DNA of 64,000 bases, taken from JAFNAG01 sp963824985 (GTDB taxonomy: Bacteria > Acidobacteriota > UBA6911). Below, one piece after another: positions 34,942 through 43,796 of this stretch. Both the position numbers and the translations under genes were made by a program. Every line of letters begins with the position of its first letter. The first letter of the stretch is position 1. The stretch is from assembly GCA_963824985.1 (NCBI GenBank), contig CAWGRQ010000017.1:62001-126000 (forward strand). Direction: 5' to 3'. Under the pieces are notes generated by a model that saw nothing but the letters and a program-made list of their open reading frames with translations, was not told where the DNA came from and did not search any database.

Positions 34942-36331
34942 GGGGGATAGCCTCGATCTGGCTTGGGATTTCGGTCTGCGGTAATTCCACCGTGAAGGTG
35001 GTTCCCTCTCCGGGAGCGCTGGCGACGCGGATACGACCGTGATGCTCCTGGATGACTCGATGAACAATCGTCAGGCCGAGCCCGGTCCCGCCGGGCCGGG
35101 TCGTAAAGTACGGATCAAAAAGCCTTGGAATTTGTTCCGGCGGGATGCCCACGCCGGTGTCCTGGATGCGCACTGTGGCGAGCCGCGTACCGGACGTTGA
35201 AGCTTCCTCTCCGATGACATTAGCATGGATAGAGAGAGTTCCGCCGTCCGCCATGGCTTCCAGGCTGTTAATGGCCAGATTGAGAAAAGCCTGTTTCAGC
35301 TGATCCTCGGAGCCGGCCACCACAATAGACCCTTCTATGGACAGCTCGAGGGCCACGTTTCGCGACCTGGCCTGATTGGCCAGCAGATCGGCAATCTGGC
35401 CGAGGATGGCATCCAGCCGGACCTGCGCCGTCGGATCGCTGCTCGGCCGGGCGAAGGAAAGGAAGTTGTCCACGATTTTTGCGAGTCGGGATATCTCCAA
35501 TTCCAGGATCTTGAAGTATTTCCCGGTCTTATCCTCCGCCTGCCGCTCGGACGCGAAAGCGCTCAGGCTCCGCTCGAGCAAGGCCAGATTAAGATCGAGG
35601 GCTTCAAGCGGATTCCGGATTTCATGGGCCATGGCTGCTGCAAGCGTTCCGAGCGCTGACAGGCGTTCAGCGGTCTGTACCTGGCGCTCCATGCGCATCA
35701 CCTCCCTGACGTCACGAACCAGCAGCAGGGTCCCAGTGGGGTTCCGCTGGCGGCTCTTGAGGGGGAGAGTCGTAATCCTCGCCGGCCAAGGATTTGCGGG
35801 CGTGCCGAGATTGTGGTCCACTTCATTCAAATAGACTCCATCTTTGGTGGAGGCCTCGACTGCCTGGCTCAGGATGGGCCGGTTATGCAACAAATCAAAA
35901 ATGTCCCGGCTGGCATAACCGGGCGGAATTTCCGGCAGCAGACGGCGTGCGCTGTCGTTGACCAGGCTCAAGCCACCCGTTTCATCTAGCACAATCACGC
36001 CGATTTCCAGACTGTCCAGGATCTGAAACACAAGGGTGCGGATCCGTTCACGTGCACGCTGGTTGCTTCGATCGTGCAGGATTGCACCCGCACTGGCCAC
36101 GGTCAGCAGCGCGCAGGCAGAATAGATCGCGGGGAGGGGTACCGGCTGCGCTTGAGTAGGAAAGAGCTGCGTGCCGAAGTAGCTCACTTCGCGAGAACGC
36201 AGGGAAATCTCCCAGTGGAAGGCCAGTAAGAGCAACCACAGAATGGCATTGAAAACCACGAGCAGGGTCCAGAGAAATATCCTGGGGAGCGGGCGGCCTT
36301 CCTTCAATTCCTGACTGAAAAGCGATGGCAT
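34934..36331 (-). CDS. Membrane sensor histidine kinase
   Basis: 465 residues. Two membrane helices (about 17-38 and 67-86) bracket a short periplasmic loop of roughly 28 residues. A PAS-like domain (about 95-215; LEIGVIVLDETGGLSLVNDS) precedes the HisKA dimerisation helix with phosphoacceptor His236 in AMAHEIRNPLEA. The ATPase domain follows with the N box NLAINSLEAM, G1 DTGVGIPPEQIPRLFDPYFTT and G2 GGTGLGLTIV. It phosphorylates the NtrC-type regulator encoded immediately downstream. The frame runs to 36445, but ATG 36331 gives the natural hydrophobic N-terminus. The very small periplasmic loop suggests sensing within the membrane or by the PAS domain. Confidence 0.93.
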   Translation of the reverse strand: MPSLFSQELKEGRPLPRIFLWTLLVVFNAILWLLLLAFHWEISLRSREVSYFGTQLFPTQAQPVPLPAIYSACALLTVASAGAILHDRSNQRARERIRTLVFQILDSLEIGVIVLDETGGLSLVNDSARRLLPEIPPGYASRDIFDLLHNRPILSQAVEASTKDGVYLNEVDHNLGTPANPWPARITTLPLKSRQRNPTGTLLLVRDVREVMRMERQVQTAERLSALGTLAAAMAHEIRNPLEALDLNLALLERSLSAFASERQAEDKTGKYFKILELEISRLAKIVDNFLSFARPSSDPTAQVRLDAILGQIADLLANQARSRNVALELSIEGSIVVAGSEDQLKQAFLNLAINSLEAMADGGTLSIHANVIGEEASTSGTRLATVRIQDTGVGIPPEQIPRLFDPYFTTRPGGTGLGLTIVHRVIQEHHGRIRVASAPGEGTTFTVELPQTEIPSQIEAIPHV

Positions 36332-36630
36332 ACATCCCCCCGCCTCATGCGGCCGGCTGGCAATGCTTTCCCACCGCCAACATCGACGAAGGCTCTCTTT
36401 CCCGCGCCCTTGCGGCAGCGATCTTCCGGAAGGACAGATTATCACGAATCAGGATAATAGTATGCAATTTGTGCAGATTTTGGATGCGGAACATAAGGGC
36501 CGCCTGGCGTCGGTATGGGAAAAACCAGGCATTTTGGACTCGGCATACAGGATGATATGATCATTATTTATAATAACTTACATAAAATAAGGGCGCCGCT
36601 TCCGGGATCATCCGCGCTCATTGCGAAGGT

Positions 36631-36646
36631 TGGTGCGGTATTTGCT
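36631..36646 (+). promoter_or_regulatory. Sigma-54 (-24/-12) promoter
   Basis: TGGTGCGGTATTTGCT matches the consensus TGGCACG-N4-TTGCW at all but two positions. The invariant GG (36632-36633) and GC (36644-36645) have the required 12-base separation. It lies about 85 bases upstream of the lipoprotein start at 36730 and points toward it, with the NtrC-type regulator pair transcribed in the opposite direction. The start of transcription would be near 36657. The rest of the 36332-36729 gap is AT-rich around 36555-36590 and could hold activator sites and the kinase promoter. Confidence 0.7.
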
Positions 36647-36729
36647 CTATCAAGAGACGGGTAAACCTGTAGAATTGTCAATGGTGACCATTCGAAGGAA
36701 TGCCGAATTTTTATTTTTAGGAGCAGGCT

Positions 36730-37344
36730 ATGAAGAAAGTTTCGATAAGAATGGGTCTGATGATGGTATTGTCGCTTGCGGCCGTGCTTTTGATTTCTGC
36801 CTGCGCATCGGCTCCCAAGGAGGAGATTGATGCGACGCGGGCGGCAGTCACTGCGGCCCAGACCGATGATGTCCGGACGTATGCACCGGAGAGCCTGAGC
36901 GAGGCGGAAGCCACATTGACCAAGGCTATGGCCGAAGTTCAGACTCAGGACGACAAGTTCGCCCTGTCTCGTGATTACAAGCCAGCCTCCGAACTGTTGA
37001 AGCAGGCCAAGGACCAGGCCGCCAAAGCCGATACGGATGCCAAGGCGAACAAAGCCAAAGCCAAGGCGGACGCGGAAACCCTGATTGCCGGCCTGACGCC
37101 GCTGCTTGACGAGGCGAAGAAGGCTCTGGCCACGGCGCCGAAGGGGAAGGACACCAAGGCGGAACTCGAGGCGATGGCGAACGATCTGAAGAGTGCGGAA
37201 GAGGCCTCGATGGCGGCCACGCAGGCAATGGCCCAGGAGAAGTACAACGATGCGCTCGGCCAGGCCAAGACGGCGAAGGACAAGGCTGACGTCATCATCC
37301 AGCAGGTCATGGCCGCCAAGGAGAAGATGAAGGGACGCAAGTAG
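36730..37344 (+). CDS. Alanine/lysine-rich helical lipoprotein (DUF4398-like)
   Basis: 204 residues. A signal peptide ends in a lipobox (VLLISAC, Cys27), so it is lipidated and membrane-anchored. The mature part is almost entirely helical and rich in Ala, Lys and Glu (TYAPESLSEAEATLTKAMAE is typical of DUF4398-type lipoproteins), suggesting a coiled rod in the periplasm. AGGAG is correctly spaced from the ATG. It is the first gene of a four-gene operon behind a sigma-54 promoter, followed by two L,D-transpeptidases. By analogy with Braun lipoprotein it could tether outer membrane and wall and be a substrate of those enzymes (it ends KEKMKGRK), but that is inference. Confidence 0.88.
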   Translation: MKKVSIRMGLMMVLSLAAVLLISACASAPKEEIDATRAAVTAAQTDDVRTYAPESLSEAEATLTKAMAEVQTQDDKFALSRDYKPASELLKQAKDQAAKADTDAKANKAKAKADAETLIAGLTPLLDEAKKALATAPKGKDTKAELEAMANDLKSAEEASMAATQAMAQEKYNDALGQAKTAKDKADVIIQQVMAAKEKMKGRK

Positions 37345-37370
37345 AGATACACTCTTTGCCGGGAAGGGAC

Positions 37371-38495
37371 ATGGCGTTACGAAGGCGTCGGGGAATTGTC
37401 GGACTGTCCGTAGCATTCCTGGTGATGATTCTGGGGGTGGGCGCGTATGAGCTCTGGCTTCACATGGGGCTGCGCGACCACCCCTGGCAACTGGAATCGT
37501 ATCTGGACATTCTGATTGCAGACTGCAGGACGGGCCCCGGGGCTCAAGTCTTCGCCATGGAGTTGCGCGGCTTGAACTCCCTGGCGGAAGAAGCTCGCTC
37601 GTGTCTGGCGCAGGTTGACAAGGCCGGTGCGACGGGGCGCGATTTTACCCCATGCCTGCAGAAGTTGCTGGACGGTTCGCTGACGGCGCTGCGGGTTCGC
37701 ATTCTCAAGGGTGAGCGTCTTCATCAGGAGAAGTCGCGTCTCGATGTCTTCCTCAAGCTGCTGGAAACGGACCTCAGCCAGGACCTGCTCGCCCGGCAAT
37801 CGGGCGCGAAATTTGAAATCCGCAGTCTGGCGCAGAGTCAGGCCCGGACCAGGGTAGAGGAAGCGCGCAATCTGGCCGCCCTGGGGCAGTCGCAGTCCGC
37901 GCTGATCGCATTGCACCGGGCCCGGTCCGCATGGGGGCTCAGCGAAGATCACCGCGCGGCGGAACTGTCGCGCTTTTATGAAGCTGCGCAACGCGCGCGG
38001 TGGGAGAGACAGGCTCAGGACCTGTTGCGCTGGACCAAGCAGTCGGGCCGTTCCGCGATCCTGGTCGACAAGCTGGAACATCGCTGCCTGCTGCTTGCGC
38101 AGGGGCGCATCAAAAAAACCTATGTTGCGAACCTGGGGCGAAACTGGTATCGGAATAAGGTGCAGGAGCGCGACGCTTCCACTCCTGAGGGGCAATACCG
38201 GATTCAGCGCAAGTTCCGCTCCGCCAGTTTCGGCTGGGCTCTCCTTCTCGACTATCCCAATGCGGCGGATCGGCAGCGCTTTAATGTGTTGAAAAAATCG
38301 GGAGAGATCGGCGTACGGGCCCGTATCGGAGGCAACATCGAAATCCACGGGGGCGGCCGGCTCAACTCGGACTGGACGGATGGATGTGTCTCCCTGGAGA
38401 ACGGCGAAATGGCGGATCTATACCAGCAGGCATATGCCGGAATGCCGGTGACGATCGTGGGCACGTGCAGCCTGGGGGCTGCTTCGAGAGAGTAG
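37371..38495 (+). CDS. L,D-transpeptidase (YkuD) with membrane anchor and helical stalk
   Basis: 374 residues. An N-terminal membrane helix (about 8-27) and a long helical region (about 30-210, with ALIALHRARSAWGLSEDHRA resembling a TPR-like stalk) precede the YkuD catalytic domain (about 225-365). The active site reads IHGGGRLNSDWTDGCVSLEN, with His326 and nucleophile Cys339. Such enzymes make 3-3 crosslinks in peptidoglycan or attach lipoproteins to it. The frame is open to a TTG at 37356; ATG 37371 is chosen because GGAAGGGA lies just upstream. It follows the lipoprotein by 26 bases and precedes a second L,D-transpeptidase by 11. Confidence 0.9.
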   Translation: MALRRRRGIVGLSVAFLVMILGVGAYELWLHMGLRDHPWQLESYLDILIADCRTGPGAQVFAMELRGLNSLAEEARSCLAQVDKAGATGRDFTPCLQKLLDGSLTALRVRILKGERLHQEKSRLDVFLKLLETDLSQDLLARQSGAKFEIRSLAQSQARTRVEEARNLAALGQSQSALIALHRARSAWGLSEDHRAAELSRFYEAAQRARWERQAQDLLRWTKQSGRSAILVDKLEHRCLLLAQGRIKKTYVANLGRNWYRNKVQERDASTPEGQYRIQRKFRSASFGWALLLDYPNAADRQRFNVLKKSGEIGVRARIGGNIEIHGGGRLNSDWTDGCVSLENGEMADLYQQAYAGMPVTIVGTCSLGAASRE

Positions 38496-38506
38496 GGGAT
38501 CAGGGC

Positions 38507-39187
38507 ATGGAATCTTTTACGGCGGGGCACGCGAACCGATTCTGGTTGTGCGCTGCGGTTTTGTTTCTCCTGCTCCCGGCCTGCTCTGACTCAAGGCCGG
38601 TTGCCCAATCCCCCGGTCCGGGTGCAAAAGGGGAGAACGGAGCTCCGGCCACGGCTCAAGCGGATGCGAACTCCCTGCGGGTTCAGGTGAGAGCCCTGGA
38701 AAAGAAGGTGCGCAAACTGGAAGTCGCGAGCAGCCGGTTGTACCCCGGGGGGCCGGTCATCCTGGTTGATACCTCCAAGAGCCGCATCCGACTCATGCTC
38801 GGCGACCAAGTCATCGCCGAGGGGACCTGCTCGACGGGGAATGGCATGGAGCTGTCGGACTCCGCCGGCAAGCGATCCTGGACTTTCGATACGCCGAGAG
38901 GGTATTTCCGGGTGCTGAGCAAGGTGGCCAATCCGGTCTGGTACCGGCCCGATTGGTCCTATATCGAAGAGGGGGAGCCCATTCCCAAGGACCGCTCCAA
39001 GCGAGCCGAGGCCAACGTGCTCGGGGACTATGCCATCGCCTTTGGAAACGGCTTTTTCATTCATGGGACGCTTTATACGCGACTATTGGGCGCCAACGTC
39101 ACTCACGGCTGCATCAGAGTGGACGATGCCACGCTCAAAAAGCTATATGCGGCAGCCAACCCGGGCACTCCGATCTGGATCTATTGA
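38507..39187 (+). CDS. L,D-transpeptidase (YkuD) lipoprotein
   Basis: 226 residues from the ATG at 38507. A lipobox LLLPAC near residue 25 marks it as a lipoprotein. A short linker and a helical segment (LRVQVRALEKKVRKLEVAS, coiled coil) lead to the YkuD domain with FIHGTLYTRLLGANVTHGCI, His186 and catalytic Cys202. It probably acts in the periplasm on the same wall substrates as the preceding transpeptidase. Its stop codon abuts the next gene's ATG with no gap. Two different L,D-transpeptidases in one operon, with different anchors and helical spacers, may reach different depths of the wall. Confidence 0.9.
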   Translation: MESFTAGHANRFWLCAAVLFLLLPACSDSRPVAQSPGPGAKGENGAPATAQADANSLRVQVRALEKKVRKLEVASSRLYPGGPVILVDTSKSRIRLMLGDQVIAEGTCSTGNGMELSDSAGKRSWTFDTPRGYFRVLSKVANPVWYRPDWSYIEEGEPIPKDRSKRAEANVLGDYAIAFGNGFFIHGTLYTRLLGANVTHGCIRVDDATLKKLYAAANPGTPIWIY

Positions 39188-39922
39188 ATGAAGAGGTTGC
39201 GGTTTGAAGCCATTACCCGTTTGGGGCGGACGGCGTGGTTCCTGGTGCCGGCGCTGCTGCTTTTGGGAGGAGTCCCGGCCCTGGTTGCCTACCGCTCGTG
39301 CCGGGTTCCCTCGCCCACGGAAAAGTCTGAGGAACAGATCCTGCGTGAGCAACTGGCCACGTTTGCGCGGCAGGAGCAACACCTGACCGCGGAACTGGCG
39401 CTGGCCAAGAATCCGGCCCCCTATCTGGCCGTGGACCTTGCCGGTCGCAGGATCGATCTCAAGATCCGCGGTCGCAGCCTGCGCAGTTTCCCGATTTCCA
39501 CCGTAGAGCGAGGCGGCGGCAAGGCGTTTGTCACGGAGACGTGGACCGAGACCGAGATCAAACCCCTGCAGACGCCGAGCCGAGCCCGGATGGTTCCCGG
39601 ATCGGGTGAGGCGACTACCTCATCGATTGCGACCAGCGATCCTTGGGGGCCAATGCGCATGCCGGGCGATTACGATATGATTTGCAAGGGAGACCAGGCG
39701 ATCCAGATCCGATCGCTCCCCTCAGCCCGGTCGGGATCCCGCCTGACCCGCTGGCTGGTAAGCGGGTACCGCCAGGCGCGAGATTGGACCCGGAACCTGC
39801 TCGGCCGGGGCAAATCCGCCTACACAGCTTATTTTGAAATCTGGCTTGCCGAAGACGATGCCAAGTTGCTCTTCTGGTCTCTCCCGAAGCAGTTCGGCAT
39901 CCTGCTGCTCGATGCCTCCTAG
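39188..39922 (+). CDS. Membrane-anchored protein, degenerate L,D-transpeptidase-like
   Basis: 244 residues with one N-terminal membrane helix (AWFLVPALLLLGGVPALVA) and a helical linker. The segment PYLAVDLAGRRIDLKIRGRS resembles the first strands of the YkuD domain encoded just upstream (VILVDTSKSRIRLMLGDQV), but the HGx...THGC catalytic motif is absent. The ATG directly follows the previous stop, so it is translationally coupled. It may be a non-catalytic partner of the two transpeptidases. No established family name is known to me. Confidence 0.7.
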   Translation: MKRLRFEAITRLGRTAWFLVPALLLLGGVPALVAYRSCRVPSPTEKSEEQILREQLATFARQEQHLTAELALAKNPAPYLAVDLAGRRIDLKIRGRSLRSFPISTVERGGGKAFVTETWTETEIKPLQTPSRARMVPGSGEATTSSIATSDPWGPMRMPGDYDMICKGDQAIQIRSLPSARSGSRLTRWLVSGYRQARDWTRNLLGRGKSAYTAYFEIWLAEDDAKLLFWSLPKQFGILLLDAS

Positions 39923-39945
39923 CCCTCTTTTCTCACCGGACGGCA

Positions 39946-40192
39946 CCTTAAAGGCTGCAGTCTATTAGGCTGTAGGCTGTAGGTATGGATCAACTTTTGC
40001 CCTGTTGGGAGCCCTTCCGGACGGTCACGTATGCCTGACCATCCGTAAAGGCTCTCGAACCGACGCCACATAGCGAAACTGAGGTTGGCACCCATCAACC
40101 TGTCGGGTTGTGTCCATAGCCTACAGCCTGAGAGGCTACAGCCTTGCTTGGTCGTGTCTATAGCCTACAGTCTAAAAGGCTACAGCCTTGCA
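39946..40192. repeat. GCCTACAGCCT-type tandem and inverted repeats
   Basis: A unit of about 37 bases (TCTATAGCCTACAG... GGCTACAGCCTTGC) occurs twice (about 40111-40147 and 40155-40192), with an inverted version (GGCTGCAGTCTATTAGGCTG) at 39949-39985. These could fold into a bidirectional end between convergent genes. Otherwise the 39923-40211 gap is empty. Confidence 0.55.
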
Positions 40193-40211
40193 CGCTGGTG
40201 AGAAATGCGGG

Positions 40212-42314
40212 TTAATGGCGCAGCAGGCTGAACAGATTGCTGTAATCGTCGGTCCAGAACACCGGGCGGGGCGAGGCATCGCTCCAGGCGGTGACGCAGC
40301 GCTGGATTTCGGGTTCCGCCAGGAACTGCGGGTTGGAGGTCAGCAGAATCCAATCGGTGCTGTCCGTTCCCTGAGTGTCACTCCCCTGAGCCTCGATCCA
40401 GAGGGCTTGCATATTATGTTCCGCATCCAGAATGGCCATGTTGCGGACGATGGGGCTGAGATCAAAATAGCGATTGCTGATATGAACGGCCAGGATGCCG
40501 TCGGGTTTCAGATGATAGAGGTAGGCCTGCAGACATTCGAGCGTCAGCAGGTGCACCGGGATGGCGTCGCTGCTGAAAGCGTCAATGGCCAAAACATCGA
40601 ATTGCTGCGATTCACCTCGTTGTCGCTCCCGTTCCATTGAGATCCGGGCATCGCCCAGCACCACATCGATGTGCGCCGGGCTGTCCCGGCGATAGGTGAA
40701 ATACTTGTCCGACAGGCGGATCACCTCCGGATTGATCTCGTAAAAGCGGAAGTAATCCCCTTCGATGCCGTAAGCGGCGAGCGTTCCGGTGCCGAGTCCG
40801 ACCACGCCGATCCGCAAAGGATGCTGCCGGTATTCGCCGGCCAGCCGGCGCGGATGGAAACAGATCGCCATGCCGGCGCCGCTGCTGGGCCCAAAATAGG
40901 AAGTCGGCCAATAGCGCTTTTCCCCGTCGGCGAACTGGAAGCCATGTTCGATCCGGCCATGCATAAGGGTAAGGCGGTGCTGTTCCGGGATGTTCGGATT
41001 CAGGTCAAGGACGCGCAGCACGCCGAAAAAGTTACGGGTGGTTTCAACCGTGTTGGCCATCGAGTCTTTGATGTGCCGGGCCAGAACGAATCCGAGCGCG
41101 AGGAATCCGATGTAGAGGGCGGTCCACGCGAACCACGGCCGCCCCCGGTAGAGCCGGCTCCTGGGATCGCGGAACAGGACTATCATAGTCAGGAGGGCGG
41201 TAAGCAGCAGGCCCAGATGATATTCCCAGAAGTCCTTGAAGACATGCGGCGCCACCAGGGTGATCAGCACTCCGCCCAGAGCCCCGCCGCCGGCTACCAT
41301 GAGATAAAAGGAGGTGAGGTAGCGCGGCCCCGGCTTGAGACGTACCAACTCACCGTGGCAAACCATGCAGGTTGTGAACAGCGTCAACGAATAGCTGAGG
41401 ATCTGAAGCCGCAGATCCACAAAAACGCTGCCGAAAAGCACGAAACAGGTCCAGATAAGGGACGCCGCCAGAGCGGTGACAAATACCGGCCGCCAATACA
41501 TGCGCTCATACTGGAAGCAAAAAATGAAGGAGAGGAGATAGAGCGCGAGGGGCAGAATCCACAGCAGCGGGACCACCGCAACATCCTGACACATCTGGCT
41601 GGTGGTGGCCAGCAGCATGATGGAGCTGCAGGCCGTAAGGCTCAGCCACAACGCATAGTGGCTCGGGCGCGGCCTGGGTTCATCGCCCGCCGCTTCCCCT
41701 CCGGAAGATCCGAAGGCCGTCTGATCCGGGAGATGATTTCTCATCACCTTTATGGCCAGCAGCGCGCACATCAATACGAATGCGGCATACATCCATGACC
41801 AGGCCGAAGCCTGACGGCTCAGGCTCAACTCGGGTTCAACCAGAAACGGGTATCCCAGGATGGCGAGCAGGGAACCGAGATTCGAGAGCGCGTACAGCCG
41901 GTAGGGGGATGACCCCGGGCGCATGCGGCTGAACCAGGACTGGAGCAGAGGCGAGGTGGCCGACAGCAGTATATAGGGTGCGCCGATGCTGACCACGAGG
42001 AGCCCCAGAATTCGGAATACGGGCGACTGGTCGTCCATCGGCTTCCAGCCCTGTGAAGGGATGATTGGAAGCGTAAGGAGGGTGGCTGCCAGCAGAACCA
42101 GATGTATGAGCGCCTGATGGCGAAGGGGCCGGCGGTTTGCAAGCGCATGCGCGTATCCATATCCGGCGAGGAGCAGCGCCTGGAAAAACAACATGCACGT
42201 GGTCCAGACCGCAGGTGTGCCGCCGAACCAGGGGAGGATGAACTTTCCGATCAGGGGCTGAACCAGGAAGAGCATGAGGGCGCTTAGAAACATGGTCGCG
42301 CCGTAAATCAGCAT
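40212..42314 (-). CDS. Fused membrane transporter-like / spermidine synthase-like protein
   Basis: 700 residues. The N-terminal two-thirds is a polytopic membrane domain (MFLSALMLFLVQPLIGKFIL and about ten further helices). The C-terminal part is a spermidine-synthase-type Rossmann domain (RIGVVGLGTGTLAAYG, VVLGDARISME, AIDAFSSDAIPVHLLTLE). This fused family is widespread but poorly characterised; polyamine synthesis is not proven, and no SpeD or SpeA gene is near. The aminopropyl-transfer aspartate equivalent lies in the AIDAFSSD block. It is a single gene, convergent with the L,D-transpeptidase operon. Confidence 0.87.
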   Translation of the reverse strand: MLIYGATMFLSALMLFLVQPLIGKFILPWFGGTPAVWTTCMLFFQALLLAGYGYAHALANRRPLRHQALIHLVLLAATLLTLPIIPSQGWKPMDDQSPVFRILGLLVVSIGAPYILLSATSPLLQSWFSRMRPGSSPYRLYALSNLGSLLAILGYPFLVEPELSLSRQASAWSWMYAAFVLMCALLAIKVMRNHLPDQTAFGSSGGEAAGDEPRPRPSHYALWLSLTACSSIMLLATTSQMCQDVAVVPLLWILPLALYLLSFIFCFQYERMYWRPVFVTALAASLIWTCFVLFGSVFVDLRLQILSYSLTLFTTCMVCHGELVRLKPGPRYLTSFYLMVAGGGALGGVLITLVAPHVFKDFWEYHLGLLLTALLTMIVLFRDPRSRLYRGRPWFAWTALYIGFLALGFVLARHIKDSMANTVETTRNFFGVLRVLDLNPNIPEQHRLTLMHGRIEHGFQFADGEKRYWPTSYFGPSSGAGMAICFHPRRLAGEYRQHPLRIGVVGLGTGTLAAYGIEGDYFRFYEINPEVIRLSDKYFTYRRDSPAHIDVVLGDARISMERERQRGESQQFDVLAIDAFSSDAIPVHLLTLECLQAYLYHLKPDGILAVHISNRYFDLSPIVRNMAILDAEHNMQALWIEAQGSDTQGTDSTDWILLTSNPQFLAEPEIQRCVTAWSDASPRPVFWTDDYSNLFSLLRH

Positions 42315-42431
42315 ATTCCGAAAACTCCCACCACAAACTGATTGCCTGCGACGTGCATTATCTTACATGGAAATTTGGTCCCAGTCACGGAGCGCGCGCA
42401 AACAGGACATAATTCACCCCCCCCTGCGCGT

Positions 42432-43625
42432 TCAGATGGCCTGGTCCTGGCGCAGTTCCCAGATCTGATCCTCGCTGTATCCCAGACCCTGCAAGATTTC
42501 CTCCGTATGCGCGGAAAGCCGGGGAGGCGGAGCTTCCATTCGTGCCGGGGTCTTCTCAAATTGCGCCGTCAAGTTGAAGAGCTTGAGTTGTCCGATCCCG
42601 TCCGCATGGATTTCCTGCAGCGTCCCGCGGTGCCGGATCTGATCCTGGGTAAGAGCCTCCTGCAATCCCAGGATTGCCCCCGAGGGAACATCACGTTCGT
42701 TGAGGACCTCAACCCAGTACTTCGTGGTGTTTCCTCTCAGCTTCTCCTCCAGAAGCGGCGTCAGCTCCTTCCGGTTTCGTTTCCGGTTGTCGCGCTCCTG
42801 GAAGCGCGGATCGGCCTTAAGCTCGGGGACGCCCAGGACCTCAGCCGCAGCTTCCCATTGTTCCTGCTTGTTGGCGGCGATGTTGATGTAGCCATCTTTG
42901 GTGGCGAACGTGCCCGAAGGGGCCGCCGTAAAATTATCGTTGCCCATGAGCGCCGGCTGCTGCTGACCGATCAGGAGGTTGGCCGCGACCCATCCCATGA
43001 GCGGCATGATCGAGTCGAGCAAAGCCACGTCGATGTGCTGCCCTTCGCCGGTCCGTTCGCGGTGATACAACGCCGCCATTATGGCGAAGGCGGCATTGAG
43101 GCCGCCCACCGTGTCGCACACGGGAAAGCCGCAGCGTAGCGGGTTCAGATGTTCATCCCCGTTGATCGCCATCGTGCCGCTCAGGCCTTGAATGATTTGA
43201 TCGTAGGCCGGCTTGAGCGCATCGGGACCTGTCTGGCCGAAGCCCGAGATGGCACAGTATATGACGCGGGGATTGATGGCGCGCAGCACTTCGTAGGCCA
43301 GGCCGAGGCGCTTCATGACTCCGGGACGGAAGTTCTCGACCACGATATCGGATTCCCTGGTCAGTTGTTTGAAGATTTCGCGGGCAGCCGGGTGCTTCAG
43401 ATTGAGGGTGAGCGACTTTTTGTTGGCGTTCTGCGCCAGAAAACTCGTTCCCATCAGCTCGCCGTTCAGCTTCTGCACATTCCCAAGCTTGCGCGCCAGG
43501 TCTCCGGAACCGGGCGGTTCCACCTTGATCACTTCGGCCCCCAGAAGGGCGAAATGAAGCGTGGCGAACGGTCCCGACAAGACATTGGTCAGATCCAGCA
43601 CCCGAATCCCTTCCAGCAATTTCAT
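42432..43625 (-). CDS. CaiB/BaiF family (class III) CoA transferase
   Basis: 397 residues, full length. Signatures: LLEGIRVLDLTNVLSGPFA, LGAEVIKVEPPGSGD, DIVVENFRPGVMKRLG and the catalytic aspartate (Asp171) in GFPVCDTVGGLNAAF. Class III CoA transferases pass CoA between carboxylic acids through an aspartyl-CoA anhydride. The substrate cannot be read from the sequence; candidates include formate/oxalate, carnitine or aromatic acids. It is a lone gene with a large palindromic repeat upstream. Confidence 0.92.
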   Translation of the reverse strand: MKLLEGIRVLDLTNVLSGPFATLHFALLGAEVIKVEPPGSGDLARKLGNVQKLNGELMGTSFLAQNANKKSLTLNLKHPAAREIFKQLTRESDIVVENFRPGVMKRLGLAYEVLRAINPRVIYCAISGFGQTGPDALKPAYDQIIQGLSGTMAINGDEHLNPLRCGFPVCDTVGGLNAAFAIMAALYHRERTGEGQHIDVALLDSIMPLMGWVAANLLIGQQQPALMGNDNFTAAPSGTFATKDGYINIAANKQEQWEAAAEVLGVPELKADPRFQERDNRKRNRKELTPLLEEKLRGNTTKYWVEVLNERDVPSGAILGLQEALTQDQIRHRGTLQEIHADGIGQLKLFNLTAQFEKTPARMEAPPPRLSAHTEEILQGLGYSEDQIWELRQDQAI

Positions 43626-43796
43626 ACTGCCCTCTTTTTATGAATGACTGTGCACACTCAGAACAGAAAATTATCATATGATGAATGCGGGGCTTCCTCA
43701 AATTAGGAATTTGTTATCATGGTGTGCGCCCTTCACGCCGGACCCTATACGAATGTTCGCAGACTCAACACCTCGCCGCCGTAAGTCGCCAGCGGC

